Shown: positions 21,841 through 31,237, numbered from the stretch's first letter. The stretch is DNA of 64,000 bases from Gammaproteobacteria bacterium (GCA_024742415.1 JANSYN010000005.1:186001-250000), one strand, 5' to 3'. A program made the numbers and translations. The notes: generated by a model not told the origin, from the letters alone.

Positions 21841-22812
21841 ATGAGTAGTCCAACTTCCGGCGAATACGAAGCGTATTACGTACCAGAGAAGAGCAAGCTC
21901 GCAATTTTTGCCACTATCGGCCTGATACTCAGTATCTACGGCGCCGCCAGTGTCATGAATGACATGACCTTTGGGGACCCTGATGTTGCGACCCATTCGT
22001 GGAGCATCTTCATTGTTGGCTTGTTCGTTTTTGTTGCCACCCTGTTCAACTGGTTCCGTATTACGATCAGGGAAAATATTGCGGGCATGAACAGTGCCCA
22101 GCTCAAGAAGTCCTACGTGCTGGGCATGTTCTGGTTTATTTTTTCCGAAGTGATGTTCTTCTTCGCGTTCTTTGGCGCCCTCTTTTATGTGAGAAATCTC
22201 GTAGGGCCGTGGCTCGCAGGCGAAGGTGCCGGCCGCATGAACGGCTTGCTCTGGGAGGGCTTTGAGTATTCCTGGCCGATGATGCAAACCCCGCAGGAAG
22301 CAGTGGGCGGCGCGGGCGCGCAGCCTATCGCCAACAACGGTTCGTTTACCAGCGCTGAGACCAGCATGGCGTTCTCTGATGCGCGCGCCTGGTATGCGTG
22401 GCTGCCGATGTGGAACACCTTGATCCTGCTGTCTTCCAGCGTGACTTGCCATATCGCACACATGGGGCTGCTCGACGGTAACCGCAAGAAGTTCAATCTC
22501 TGGCTGGGCCTGACGGTCGCCCTGGGCATTATCTTTCTGGGCCTGCAGATCTTTGAATACTACGAAGCCTATGCGCATTTCGGTTTGACGCTGAACTCCG
22601 GCATTTATGGTTCTACCTTCTTCATGTTGACCGGCTTCCACGGTTTTCACGTGGCAATGGGGATGACGATGCTGTTGATCCAGTGGTTGCGCTCGGTGCG
22701 CGGTGGCCACTTCACAGCTGACGATCATTTCGGTTTCGAAGCGTCATCGTGGTATTGGCACTTTGTTGACGTGGTCTGGGTGTTCCTGTTCCTCTTCGTC
22801 TACATCTTGTAG
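21841..22812 (+). CDS. coxC: Cytochrome c oxidase subunit III
   Basis: A 323-residue integral membrane subunit with seven predicted helices. Family motifs include MFWFIFSEVMFFFAFFGA, TGFHGFHVAMGM and WYWHFVDVVWVFLFLFVYIL at the very end. It is somewhat longer than typical because of a polar insert (about residues 120-185, between helices III and IV) rich in Gly, Ala and Ser, which pseudomonad homologues also carry. It stabilises the CoxA-CoxB core. A terminator-like hairpin follows. Confidence 0.97.
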   Translation: MSSPTSGEYEAYYVPEKSKLAIFATIGLILSIYGAASVMNDMTFGDPDVATHSWSIFIVGLFVFVATLFNWFRITIRENIAGMNSAQLKKSYVLGMFWFIFSEVMFFFAFFGALFYVRNLVGPWLAGEGAGRMNGLLWEGFEYSWPMMQTPQEAVGGAGAQPIANNGSFTSAETSMAFSDARAWYAWLPMWNTLILLSSSVTCHIAHMGLLDGNRKKFNLWLGLTVALGIIFLGLQIFEYYEAYAHFGLTLNSGIYGSTFFMLTGFHGFHVAMGMTMLLIQWLRSVRGGHFTADDHFGFEASSWYWHFVDVVWVFLFLFVYIL

Positions 22813-22853
22813 CGCAGGGAACACGCGCACTCGACCAACGCGAGATTGGAAAG

Positions 22854-22907
22854 CGCCAGGCAACACTGAGGGTCCAAGCGGGCGCTTATGTGTTCCCTGG
22901 CGTTTTT
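22854..22907 (+). terminator. Rho-independent terminator after coxC
   Basis: CGCCAGG at 22854-22860 pairs with CCTGGCG at 22896-22902, followed by TTTTT. An alternative, longer pairing is also possible: CAGGGAACAC at 22815-22824 is the perfect complement of GTGTTCCCTG at 22890-22899. The two pairings compete for the same right arm. Confidence 0.65.
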
Positions 22908-23140
22908 GTGACGGTGGCTGCGTGCAAGCCCGGTGATCAACCATGATGCGCGACACTGCGGTATGCTTACCTTAGCCCTGCTGACAAACCGGCGACGCTG
23001 TTCATGTGCGCCAGATGAGTGTCAGAGTGGTGGTACTTGGGTGGCGGGTGGGTAGTAAATATTCGGGCAAGTGAGCGTTTGGCCATGCCGGATAGTTGCG
23101 CTCAGTGACGCCCGCGTGCGGCAGGGGCTGGACGAAAGCC
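22908..23140. other. Gene-free stretch after the coxC terminator
   Basis: I see no coding frame with typical composition here; together with the terminator the gap between coxC and the small membrane protein is 328 bases. Nothing else recognisable. Confidence 0.4.
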
Positions 23141-23392
23141 CTAGGGCCCCTGATTAACGTCTGCCTGGCCCATTGGCCCGGGATCCCAGGGGTTGCGGTG
23201 GCCAAGTTGACCGGTTGAAACCCCGAAAACGATGAGCGCTGCCAGGCCAATGGCGAGAGAGAGCCGCACACCGAGCGAATGAAACAGCCGCCGTTTGGTT
23301 TTGTCTCCCTGATCTTTCATCAGATAGTAGAATCCGCTGCCCAGGCTGGCAACCAGGGCGATCATGAACAGTACGATCCCGGCTTTTAACAA
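23141..23392 (-). CDS. Twin transmembrane protein, DUF2909 family
   Basis: An 83-residue protein with two hydrophobic helices (about residues 3-24 and 44-65) and a short tail. SGFYYLMKDQGDKTKRRLFHSL between the helices is the DUF2909 signature. Small proteins of this family are regularly found beside aa3 oxidase assembly genes in gammaproteobacteria, here on the opposite strand between coxC and the SURF1 gene. A role in oxidase assembly is inferred from context only. Confidence 0.85.
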   Translation of the reverse strand: MLKAGIVLFMIALVASLGSGFYYLMKDQGDKTKRRLFHSLGVRLSLAIGLAALIVFGVSTGQLGHRNPWDPGPMGQADVNQGP

Positions 23393-23483
23393 TGTGTATC
23401 TCCCTTTCAGACAAGCTCAAGTATAAACCAGCGACTGCTAAAGCACCCTCGCTTCGTTTATTAACCTGGGCAAGGCGTGGGCT

Positions 23484-24245
23484 GTGAGCACAGGATTGCA
23501 GTTTGACTATGAGTGGCGCACCACCGCGTTTGTGGTGGTTATGGTGCCGGTGCTGATTGCGCTGGGGTTCTGGCAGCTCGAGCGAGCACAAGAGAAGCGG
23601 CAGATTGCCGGCGCGTTTGCGCAGATGCAGCAGTTGCCTGCGGTTGAATTGAGCGAACTGAGGGGCGTCACAGCCGAGAATCAGCTTGCTTACCGGCAGG
23701 TGGCGTTAACGGGCGAGTTCTTGCCCGGGCGATATTTTCTGCTGGACAATCGTATGTCGAAAGGGCGTTACGGTAATGAGGTACTGGCGCTCTTTGCACT
23801 ACAGGACACGAATGATCTTGTGGTGGTTAATCGCGGTTGGGTGGCAGCCGATCCGGCACGATTATCGCTGCCGGCAGTGACTGAGGTTAAAGGCCCCGTG
23901 ACGATTACCGGCAGAATCTACGTGCAGTTAGGCACGCCCTACCTGTTAGGTGATGAGCCGGCAACAGCGGTCTGGCCAAAGCGCCTGCAGGCGCTGGATA
24001 TCGACAAGATTCGCAGGGCACTGGGAGCCGACGGCGACCGGTTGTTTCCGTATTCGGTAAGGATCGCCCAGAATCAGCCCGGTGCGTTTGATGCTCACTG
24101 GCCGGTTGTCAACCAGAGTCCTGAAAAGCACACGGGGTATGCTGTGCAGTGGTTTGCAATGTCATTTGTGCTGGCGCTGCTGTACCTTCTGCGCAGCACC
24201 AATCTAATGGAGTTGATGCGTGGCTCGCGCCAGCGTTCGGAATGA
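23484..24245 (+). CDS. SURF1-family cytochrome oxidase assembly protein
   Basis: A 253-residue protein with one transmembrane helix at each end (about residues 13-31 and 222-240) and a periplasmic domain between them. LGFWQLERAQEKRQ, the RG and NRGWV elements and HTGYAVQWFAMS are SURF1 signatures. SURF1 helps insert heme a into subunit I. Translation begins at a GTG. The next gene starts three bases after the stop. Confidence 0.92.
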   Translation: MSTGLQFDYEWRTTAFVVVMVPVLIALGFWQLERAQEKRQIAGAFAQMQQLPAVELSELRGVTAENQLAYRQVALTGEFLPGRYFLLDNRMSKGRYGNEVLALFALQDTNDLVVVNRGWVAADPARLSLPAVTEVKGPVTITGRIYVQLGTPYLLGDEPATAVWPKRLQALDIDKIRRALGADGDRLFPYSVRIAQNQPGAFDAHWPVVNQSPEKHTGYAVQWFAMSFVLALLYLLRSTNLMELMRGSRQRSE

Positions 24246-24248
24246 CCT

Positions 24249-24896
24249 ATGAGTGAACTTAACAAGAACCGCATGGTACTGCTGCTGATCGCCGGCATAC
24301 CACTAACGATGATACTGGCCGCAAGCTGGTTGTGGTACTTCGTGGCGAAGGGCGAGTTGGATCTGGTCGGTGCATTGGGTACGGCGAACCAGGGCACACT
24401 GGTGCAACCGCCGCGTCAGTTAGATGATTACGCCCTCTTCGAGGGTGACCTGCCCTCCTCCATTGCCGAGCTTGAACCCAAGTGGACGCTGTTAGTGCCC
24501 ACGCAGGATGTAAACTGTGATGTACAGTGCGAGCGTTCCCTGTACATGACGCGCCAGATCCACGTGGCCATCGGTAAAGACTTCAAGCGCATTCGCCGAA
24601 TTTTCGTCAGCGTCAGTGACGTTGATGCCATGACTCTGGATGTGCCTGAGCTCAGTGACGGCCACCCTGCCCCGCCGAATTTTGCCGCCTACCTCGCCAA
24701 TGAGCACCGTGGCCTGCGCGCCTGGCGTACTGATGAGGACGGTTTCTCCTCGCTGTTTGTCGAACTGGAAGCTGACCCCACCATCTGGTATCTCGTTGAT
24801 CCGCGAGGCTGGGTTATGATGTCGTATAATGCCGACATTCCGTACAAGGATGTCATCTCTGACTTGAAGTTTCTGCTGAAAAACTCCAGCAACTGA
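24249..24896 (+). CDS. Membrane-anchored Sco-like thioredoxin-fold protein of the cox operon
   Basis: A 215-residue protein with one N-terminal transmembrane helix (about residues 10-30) and a periplasmic domain. The segment VPTQDVNCDVQCERSLY carries a CxxxC pair in the position used for copper in Sco proteins, and WYLVDPRGWVMMSYN resembles the end of that fold. It is the conserved hypothetical normally found between SURF1 and ctaA in this operon type. In Pseudomonas ctaA follows; here ctaB follows directly after 7 bases. Likely an oxidase assembly factor. Confidence 0.8.
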   Translation: MSELNKNRMVLLLIAGIPLTMILAASWLWYFVAKGELDLVGALGTANQGTLVQPPRQLDDYALFEGDLPSSIAELEPKWTLLVPTQDVNCDVQCERSLYMTRQIHVAIGKDFKRIRRIFVSVSDVDAMTLDVPELSDGHPAPPNFAAYLANEHRGLRAWRTDEDGFSSLFVELEADPTIWYLVDPRGWVMMSYNADIPYKDVISDLKFLLKNSSN

Positions 24897-24903
24897 GAAC
24901 CCT

Positions 24904-25803
24904 ATGGCTGTGCTTGAACATTCCGAGCGTGCGAGTTGGCGCGACTACAAGGAGCTCACCAAGCCGAATGTCGTGTTGCTGATGATCCTGACCTCAGTGA
25001 TTGGCATGTTTATGGCCGTGCCGGGAATGGTGCCTCTGGACGTTCTGATCCTGGGCAATCTTGGCATTGCGCTGTGTGCCGGTTCAGCGGCGGCGGTGAA
25101 TCACCTGGTGGATCAGCGCGTTGATCAACAAATGGCACGAACCCATAACCGACCGCTGGCTCAGGGCCGCGTCGGGAATCTGCAGGCCAGTGTGTTTGCC
25201 GCGGTGCTCGGGGTCAGTGGTATGGCGATCCTGCTGGTGTACATCAACGCGATCACAGCCTGGCTGACATTGGCCTCTCTGGTGGGCTATGCGTTTGTTT
25301 ACACGCTGTTTCTCAAGCGTGCCACGCCGCAGAATATTGTTATTGGCGGCCTGGCAGGCGCCGCCCCTCCACTGCTGGGCTGGACCGCCGTCACCGGTGA
25401 GATTCACGGGCACGCCCTCCTCCTGGTGCTCATTATTTTTGCCTGGACGCCACCGCACTTTTGGGCGCTGGCGATAGCACGCAAGGAAGAATACGCCGCG
25501 GTAGAGATTCCAATGTTGCCGGTGACCCATGGCGTGGCGTTCACCAAGCTGCACATTCTGCTGTACACCATCATTATGTTCCTGATCACCCTGCTGCCCT
25601 ACGCCACCAGAATGAGCGGTCCGCTCTATCTGTTGGGCGCTGTTGTACTTGGCCTGGGCTTTTTGTATTGGGCGATCGAACTGATGCGCGGGAAAAACCC
25701 TGGCGCACCGATGGAAACCTTCCGCTACTCCATCATTTACCTGATGGCCCTGTTCGTCATTATGTTGGCGGACCACTACATTTTTCCGGTGAGCACGTTA
25801 TGA
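24904..25803 (+). CDS. ctaB: Protoheme IX farnesyltransferase (heme O synthase)
   Basis: A 299-residue UbiA-superfamily membrane enzyme that adds a farnesyl chain to heme b, giving heme O. Prenyltransferase motifs: NHLVDQRVDQQMARTHNRPL (the aspartate-rich site), YTLFLKRATPQNIVIGGLAGA and WTPPHFWALAI. About nine helices. The stop overlaps the sco start (ATGA). Heme A synthase (CtaA), which converts heme O to heme A, is not encoded nearby. Confidence 0.97.
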   Translation: MAVLEHSERASWRDYKELTKPNVVLLMILTSVIGMFMAVPGMVPLDVLILGNLGIALCAGSAAAVNHLVDQRVDQQMARTHNRPLAQGRVGNLQASVFAAVLGVSGMAILLVYINAITAWLTLASLVGYAFVYTLFLKRATPQNIVIGGLAGAAPPLLGWTAVTGEIHGHALLLVLIIFAWTPPHFWALAIARKEEYAAVEIPMLPVTHGVAFTKLHILLYTIIMFLITLLPYATRMSGPLYLLGAVVLGLGFLYWAIELMRGKNPGAPMETFRYSIIYLMALFVIMLADHYIFPVSTL

Positions 25804-26450
25804 ACCAATCTCGCAGTATTGCCCTGACCGTTGCGCTGGTGCTGCTGTTTATCACGGTGATTGTGGGCGGCTTTGTGTATCGCATCACCCAGCCAAGAGT
25901 GATGACTGACGCAGAGATGCAGCTGAACGGGCTTTTTTTGCACTCTGCCCCCCGAAATTTTGGTGAGCTTGATCTGGTCGACCATCGCGGTGAGCCGTTC
26001 ACACGGGCCCGCTTTGAAGGGCAATGGAGCCTGGTGTTCTTTGGCTTCACACATTGTCCGGATATCTGCCCAACAACAATGACGTTTCTGGACGAGTTTG
26101 TAGCGTCCCTGGAGGGCACAGAGGTTGAAGAGACGCAAGTGGTGATGGTGTCAGTTGATCCGGCGCGGGATACCGTCGAGGCACTGTCGACCTATGTGCC
26201 CTATTTCAATCCGGAGTTTGTTGGGGTAACGGGAGAGTTTCTCGATGTTCACCGGTTTGCCACGGCGCTTAACACGCCATTTCGCAAAGTGATGCTGGAA
26301 GACGGTAACTACACGATTGATCATGGTACCAACGTGGCGCTGGTCAACCCGCGCGGCGACTATCATGGCTTTTTCAAGTCACCACTGGATTTAGGCAAAA
26401 TGAAAGTCACGTACCGGTCCGCGCGAGTTCTCTGGGATAAGGCCTATTAA
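25800..26450 (+). CDS. SCO1/SenC copper chaperone for the CuA site
   Basis: A 216-residue protein with one N-terminal membrane anchor and a thioredoxin-like domain. The copper motif FGFTHCPDICPTT (CxxxC) and the distal histidine in NYTIDHGTNVALV are present. Sco proteins metallate or reduce the CuA site in subunit II. Its ATG overlaps the ctaB stop by four bases, so it is the last translationally coupled gene of the oxidase operon. Confidence 0.95.
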   Translation: MNQSRSIALTVALVLLFITVIVGGFVYRITQPRVMTDAEMQLNGLFLHSAPRNFGELDLVDHRGEPFTRARFEGQWSLVFFGFTHCPDICPTTMTFLDEFVASLEGTEVEETQVVMVSVDPARDTVEALSTYVPYFNPEFVGVTGEFLDVHRFATALNTPFRKVMLEDGNYTIDHGTNVALVNPRGDYHGFFKSPLDLGKMKVTYRSARVLWDKAY

Positions 26451-26464
26451 CAAGGCCCGCAGTG

Positions 26465-26761
26465 TTAGTTGCTGCTCACTAACAACTCTTTTGGGCGCAT
26501 CCGCACAGTGACTTCGCCGCCCACTTCCCGCTCCAGCTTTTCATCCAGATCGCCGCTTACCTTGGCCGATATATCAATCAGCAGCTGGTTGCCCGCGGAG
26601 TAAGAGCTGCGCTGCGGCTCAATTTCCAGGGCCATTGCGGTCTCAGCAGCTCCCTGATCAGCCGACGCGGCCCCTTCCACTGCGAGATCCTCAGCGCTTG
26701 CCGATAACGCCAGTGCAGAAAGCGCCGTGCCAATGAATCCGGCAACGATGTTACTTTTCAT
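26465..26761 (-). CDS. Small exported protein of unknown function
   Basis: A 98-residue protein with a clear signal peptide (about residues 1-23, ending SALALSASA). The mature part is acidic and Ala/Glu-rich and ends with VTVRMRPKELLVSSN. I do not recognise it. It lies tail to tail with sco, 14 bases apart, and its promoter would be in the AT-rich gap before polA. Confidence 0.6.
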   Translation of the reverse strand: MKSNIVAGFIGTALSALALSASAEDLAVEGAASADQGAAETAMALEIEPQRSSYSAGNQLLIDISAKVSGDLDEKLEREVGGEVTVRMRPKELLVSSN

Positions 26762-27138
26762 GATGTATCCCCTTCGAGATGTTACCTAAGTGTTACATTT
26801 AGACTAGCACGGTAACACTGTGCGAGTATATACAACTCATTATCTTTCATCAGGCCGCCGATATAGCCACCTCGAATAGAATATAACTCTGACATACCAT
26901 GACAAATAAGGAATAACTCGACTTTTTGGAGAATCGCATTTATGCAGTACAAGAACTGTGAACAGGTGCGCACTATTTCTGCCCAGAACGCCGCCCAACG
27001 ATCGCCGAGCGCTCTTTTTTGCCGCAAATGGCATTTCCCGGGTGTTTGGGCTTTAATGCGGTGCTCACCTGTAACACCCGCGTAATGCAGTTCGGTCTGG
27101 ATCTGCCTCGGTAGCTGGTAACTCGGAAGCTGGTAACT
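26762..27138. other. AT-rich gap before polA
   Basis: No supported gene in 377 bases; the minus-strand open frame through it lacks any protein-like composition. The part 26780-26945 is noticeably AT-rich compared with its surroundings. AGCTGGTAACT occurs twice, at about 27113 and 27129, directly before the polA start. No strong Shine-Dalgarno for polA is visible. Confidence 0.4.
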
Positions 27139-29856
27139 ATGAATGAACAATCCACGCCAATCGTTCTGGTTGACGGCTCTTCTTATGTGTATCGCGCTTT
27201 TCATGCGCTTCCCATGTTGACCAATTCAGCTGGCGAAAACACCGGGGCAGTGCGCGGGGTGATCAGCATGCTGCGGCGGCTGGTTGCCGACTATCCCAAT
27301 AGTCCGATAGCGGTTGTGTTCGACGCCAAGGGCAAAACCTTTCGCGATGACCTGTACGAGCAGTACAAGGCCAATCGACCCGCGATGCCCGATGAACTGC
27401 GCGAGCAAATAGAGCCCATTCACGAAATCGTCAAAGCAATGGGCTTGCCGTTCATTTGTGAGCCGGGTGTTGAGGCGGATGACGTCATCGGCACGCTGGC
27501 GCGCCAGGCCAGTGCGCAGGGCAGGGCGGTCGTCATTTCTACCGGCGATAAAGACATGGCCCAGCTCGTGGACGACAACGTCATCTTGGTCAATACCATG
27601 ACTGAAACGGTGATGGACAAGCAGGGCGTCCAGGAAAAGTTCGGCATATCGCCGGACTTGATTATCGATTTCCTCGCGTTAATGGGCGATAAAGTCGATA
27701 ACATTCCCGGCGTGCCCGGCGTGGGCGAAAAATCTGCGCTGGGATTGCTGCAGGGCATCGGTGGCCTGAAGGCGATCTATGAAAATCTGGAACAAGTGGC
27801 GACCTTGTCGTTTCGGGGCGCCAAGACCATGGCGGCAAAGCTAGAGGCCGAGCGCGATATGGCTTTTCTGTCCTACGAACTGGCAACGATTAAAACCGAT
27901 GTTCAACTGGCACAGACTCCGCAGGATATCGTCAACGGTGCCCCCGACAATGAGGCATTGATAGCATGGTATACACGCCTGGAGTTTCGTTCCTGGCTCG
28001 ACGAGTTGCTCGGTGGTGAAGAACCTGTTGCGTCGCCATCGTCCATTGAGACGCACTACGTCATCGTTACGGAGCAAGCGGCGTTTGATGACTGGCTGCA
28101 GAGGCTGCGCGCTGCCGAATTGTTTGCCTTCGATACCGAAACCACCAGCCTCAACTACATGGACGCGCGCATTGTCGGCGTTTCGTTTGCGGTGGAAGCG
28201 GGGCGGGCGGCTTACGTTCCGCTGGGCCATGATTACCTGGGTGCGCCCCAGCAGCTTGACCGGGATGCCGTACTAAACGCGTTAAAGCCGCTGCTTGAAG
28301 ACGAGACGCGTGCCAAAGTAGGGCAGAACCTGAAGTATGACGCCAGTGTGCTGGCCAACCACAACATCACGCTGCGCGGCATTGCCTTTGACACCATGCT
28401 GGAGTCTTACGTGCTGGACTCCACGGCAACGCGTCATGACATGGACAGCCTCGCGCTCAAATATCTCGGGCAAAAAACCGTGCACTTTGAGGACATTGCC
28501 GGTAAGGGCGCAAAGCAGCTGACGTTCAATCAGATCAAACTGGAAGAAGCAGGCCCCTATGCGGCAGAAGATGCCGATATCACGTTAAGGCTGCACCAGG
28601 CCCTGTGGCCGAGGTTGTCCAAGGAGGGCGGGCTGTCATCGGTCTTCAATGACATAGAAATTCCGCTGGTGCCGGTGCTGTCGCGTATCGAGCGTCGCGG
28701 TGCGTTGATTTCCCGAGAAAAACTGGTGGAGCAGAGCGCCCAGCTCGGCATTCGCCTGCAGGAGCTGCAGTTGCAGGCCTATGACCTGGCAGGCCAGGAG
28801 TTCAACCTGGGTTCGCCCAAACAACTGGGCGAGATCCTGTTTGAGAAACTGGAACTGCCGGTGATCAAGAAGACCCCCAAGGGCGCTCCGTCCACAGCAG
28901 AGGATGTACTGGTGGAGCTCGCACTGGATTATCCACTGCCTCAATTGCTGCTGGAATATCGCAGTCTGAGCAAGCTCAAATCGACATACACCGACAAGCT
29001 GCCCGATATGATCAACCCGCACACCGGGCGGGTGCATACCTCCTACCATCAGGCGGTGGCAGCGACGGGCAGGTTGTCTTCATCTGATCCGAATCTGCAG
29101 AACATTCCTATTCGAACGGAAGAGGGCAGGCGCATTCGCCAGGCCTTTATTGCACCGCCCGGTTACAAGATCGTTGCGGCCGACTATTCGCAGATAGAGC
29201 TGCGCATCATGGCGCACCTGTCTGAAGATACAGGCCTGCTTGACGCCTTTCAAAATGGCAAAGACGTGCACCAGGCGACGGCTGCCGAAGTCTTTGAAGT
29301 ACCATTGGAGCGTGTCTCTGGCGATCAACGGCGCAAGGCCAAGGCGATCAACTTTGGCCTGATTTATGGGATGTCGGCCTTTGGGTTAGCGAAACAACTT
29401 CACCTGGGCCGTCACGAGGCGCAGCAATATATTGATCGTTACTTTGAGCGCTATCCAGGCGTAGCGCAGTATATGGATCGTACCAGAGCGTTGGCCAGGG
29501 AGCAGGGCTATGTGGAGACGCTGTTTGGCCGTCGCTTGTACCTGCCTGAAATCAATGCGCGCAACAAGATGCGAGCGCAGGCGGCGGAGCGAACAGCCAT
29601 CAATGCGCCCATGCAGGGCACCGCCGCAGACATCATCAAGCGCGCCATGTTGACGGTGGACCGCTGGCTGCAGGCCGAGCAGACTGACACACGCATGATC
29701 ATGCAGGTGCACGACGAACTGGTGTTTGAAATTCCGCAGGCGGAGGTCGTGCCAGTGAGTGAACAGATTTGCCAGTTGATGTCGCAAGCCGCCGAGCTGG
29801 CAGTACCTTTGCTGGTCGAAGCCGGGGCAGGTGATAACTGGGACGAAGCGCACTGA
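27139..29856 (+). CDS. polA: DNA polymerase I
   Basis: A 905-residue repair and Okazaki-fragment-processing polymerase. The N-terminal 5'-3' exonuclease (about 1-290, with [15 protein letters not shown] and [16 protein letters not shown]), the 3'-5' proofreading domain (about 320-510, with the DxE pair in FDTETTSLN, so probably active), and the polymerase domain with [19 protein letters not shown] and [11 protein letters not shown] are all present. Length is close to the 928 residues of E. coli. The sRNA locus follows. Confidence 0.98.
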   Translation: MNEQSTPIVLVDGSSYVYRAFHALPMLTNSAGENTGAVRGVISMLRRLVADYPNSPIAVVFDAKGKTFRDDLYEQYKANRPAMPDELREQIEPIHEIVKAMGLPFICEPGVEADDVIGTLARQASAQGRAVVISTGDKDMAQLVDDNVILVNTMTETVMDKQGVQEKFGISPDLIIDFLALMGDKVDNIPGVPGVGEKSALGLLQGIGGLKAIYENLEQVATLSFRGAKTMAAKLEAERDMAFLSYELATIKTDVQLAQTPQDIVNGAPDNEALIAWYTRLEFRSWLDELLGGEEPVASPSSIETHYVIVTEQAAFDDWLQRLRAAELFAFDTETTSLNYMDARIVGVSFAVEAGRAAYVPLGHDYLGAPQQLDRDAVLNALKPLLEDETRAKVGQNLKYDASVLANHNITLRGIAFDTMLESYVLDSTATRHDMDSLALKYLGQKTVHFEDIAGKGAKQLTFNQIKLEEAGPYAAEDADITLRLHQALWPRLSKEGGLSSVFNDIEIPLVPVLSRIERRGALISREKLVEQSAQLGIRLQELQLQAYDLAGQEFNLGSPKQLGEILFEKLELPVIKKTPKGAPSTAEDVLVELALDYPLPQLLLEYRSLSKLKSTYTDKLPDMINPHTGRVHTSYHQAVAATGRLSSSDPNLQNIPIRTEEGRRIRQAFIAPPGYKIVAADYSQIELRIMAHLSEDTGLLDAFQNGKDVHQATAAEVFEVPLERVSGDQRRKAKAINFGLIYGMSAFGLAKQLHLGRHEAQQYIDRYFERYPGVAQYMDRTRALAREQGYVETLFGRRLYLPEINARNKMRAQAAERTAINAPMQGTAADIIKRAMLTVDRWLQAEQTDTRMIMQVHDELVFEIPQAEVVPVSEQICQLMSQAAELAVPLLVEAGAGDNWDEAH

Positions 29857-29968
29857 GCGACGGTGATGGCCGCGATCAACAGTGTCACTGCTCGCGGGCG
29901 TTAAGGTGACCGGCCTCGCAAGGCGTTTTTTGGCGCCGGGGTTTTCGTCTACCGGTGTCCCAATGTGC

Positions 29969-29996
29969 GGAACTAAGCGAGCGCCCCAGAGTCTAT
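29969..29996 (+). promoter_or_regulatory. Sigma-E (AlgU)-type promoter of the polA-engB sRNA
   Basis: GGAACTA at 29969-29975 and GTCTAT at 29991-29996, with a 15-base spacer, fit the extracytoplasmic-stress sigma factor consensus (GGAACTT, 15-16 bases, GTCTAA/TCTGA) with one mismatch in each box. The predicted start is at about 30000-30003, just before the first hairpin. Confidence 0.65.
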
Positions 29997-29999
29997 TTA

Positions 30000-30114
30000 A
30001 GTGTAGCGTAAGCTACACCCCCAACGTGGCTTTTCCGTGAGCCACAGGTGTCTCTAGTTCCCAGAGACCAAGGTGTCCCGGCTGTTTGTTCCCCTACGAG
30101 CAGCCGGGTTTTTT
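30000..30114 (+). ncRNA. Structured small RNA between polA and engB (ErsA/Spot 42-like position)
   Basis: About 115 nucleotides with four successive stem-loops: GTGTAGC-GTAA-GCTACAC (30001-30018, GNRA-type loop), GTGGCT/AGCCAC (30026-30045), GTCTCT/AGAGAC with a UUCCC loop (30050-30068), and a strong terminator (30077-30114). Loops and linkers are rich in CCC, as expected for an RNA that pairs with ribosome binding sites. In Pseudomonas the sigma-22-dependent sRNA ErsA occupies the interval between polA and engB, and in enteric bacteria Spot 42 lies after polA. Homology to either is inferred from position, promoter type and architecture, not from alignment. Confidence 0.7.
30077..30114 (+). 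terminator. Terminator of the sRNA
   Basis: CCCGGCTG at 30077-30084 pairs perfectly with CAGCCGGG at 30101-30108, followed by six T residues. It also separates polA transcription from the convergent engB. Confidence 0.85.
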
Positions 30115-30122
30115 GTGTCTCG

Positions 30123-30821
30123 TCAAGCCGCCGGAGCCGACTCCGTTGCCTCGGGGTCGTCTGCGTCGTCCTCATAGACGCTGGCATCGGTCAGCCAGTT
30201 GTTGAGTTGGGCGATCAGGCGTTCATGCCCCTGGTGCTTCAGGGCAGAAAACAATTGCGCGCTGACCAGTTCGCCAACCGGCCCGATGGCTTTTTCAACG
30301 CCCAGCAAGGACTGCGCCGCCGCGCCGCGTTTCAGCTTGTCGGCTTTTGTGAGCAGAATATGCACCGGCATGCCCGCAGCCAGCGCCCAATCCAGCATTT
30401 GCTGGTCAAACGGCTGCATGGGGTGGCGTACATCCATCATCAGTACCAGCCCGCGCAGACTCTGGCGTTGTTGCAGGTAGCTCTCTACATGACGAATCCA
30501 CTCTTGTTTAACGGATTGTGGCACCTTGGCGAAGCCGTAGCCGGGTAGGTCAACCAGGCGTTGTGTTTCGCTGAGCTCAAAGAAGTTTATGAGCTGTGTC
30601 CGCCCCGGGGTTTTGGATGTTTTCGCGAGTTTCTTGTTGTTAGTTAAGCTGTTGATAGCGCTGGATTTTCCGGCGTTTGATCGTCCAGCAAACGCGACCT
30701 CCCAACCCTCATCCGGCGGGCACTGTGCCAATTTTGCAGCGCTGGTGAGGAAGCGGGCAGAGCGGTAGTCCGGCTGCGAAGGGCGCGCAAGGGCGGCGGA
30801 GGGTGCTTCTGGATCAGTCAC
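30123..30821 (-). CDS. engB: Ribosome biogenesis GTPase EngB/YsxC
   Basis: A TRAFAC-class GTPase needed for late 50S assembly. G motifs are GRSNAGKSS (P-loop), TSKTPGRTQ (switch I), DLPGYG (G3) and LTKADK (G4). The frame is open up to 30968, but the first 49 residues have no family similarity and overlap the cytochrome c5 leader; a GTG at 30821 gives 232 residues, near the usual 210. An ATG at 30923 is an alternative. The C-terminal tail is acidic and Ala-rich. Confidence 0.93.
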   Translation of the reverse strand: MTDPEAPSAALARPSQPDYRSARFLTSAAKLAQCPPDEGWEVAFAGRSNAGKSSAINSLTNNKKLAKTSKTPGRTQLINFFELSETQRLVDLPGYGFAKVPQSVKQEWIRHVESYLQQRQSLRGLVLMMDVRHPMQPFDQQMLDWALAAGMPVHILLTKADKLKRGAAAQSLLGVEKAIGPVGELVSAQLFSALKHQGHERLIAQLNNWLTDASVYEDDADDPEATESAPAA

Positions 30822-30858
30822 GGCTAAGTTCGGCTTTTTTTGCTGTAGTGATGTCGTA

Positions 30859-30864
30859 TATAAT
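30859..30864 (+). promoter_or_regulatory. -10 box before cytochrome c5
   Basis: A perfect TATAAT 77 bases ahead of the cytochrome c5 start. The -35 region is a T-run rather than a clear hexamer, so this is a partial promoter call. Confidence 0.4.
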
Positions 30865-30940
30865 GCCACAGCTTTTTTTCGTCTGTTATCAAATGCTTGT
30901 GTACACTTCCGGCGTTTGGCCATTATCTGAGGAATCCCCC

Positions 30941-31237
30941 ATGAAAAAGTTGTTCGCCGCGATAGCAATTATGAGTGCAGCCGCAACCAGTTTTGCGGCA
31001 GATGCGCCGCCCAAGTACCAGACGTCTTGCTTCGCGTGCCATTCAACCGGGGCTGCAGGCGCTCCCAAAACCGGTGACGTTGCCGCCTGGGAATCGCGCA
31101 TGGCGCAGGGAATGGATGCCATGGTGGCATCGGTCAAGAAAGGCCTGAACGGTATGCCACCCACCGGGTTGTGTGCAGATTGTACCGACGAAGAATACAA
31201 GGCCCTGATTGAATACATGGCAGCCCCAGCAAAATAA
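30941..31237 (+). CDS. Cytochrome c5 family protein
   Basis: A 98-residue periplasmic monoheme cytochrome. Signal peptide of about 20 residues (ATSFAA), heme site CFACH at about residue 31, and the cytochrome c5-typical disulfide pair CADC near the end; GLNGMPP holds the likely axial methionine. The ATG at 30941 follows GAGGA. It likely shuttles electrons to the terminal oxidases. Next gene is cytochrome c4, 32 bases on. Confidence 0.93.
   Translation: MKKLFAAIAIMSAAATSFAADAPPKYQTSCFACHSTGAAGAPKTGDVAAWESRMAQGMDAMVASVKKGLNGMPPTGLCADCTDEEYKALIEYMAAPAK

Noticed and set aside
26782-27204. Minus-strand 140-codon open frame before polA
   Set aside because: Overlaps the polA start, has no protein-like composition or ribosome binding site.
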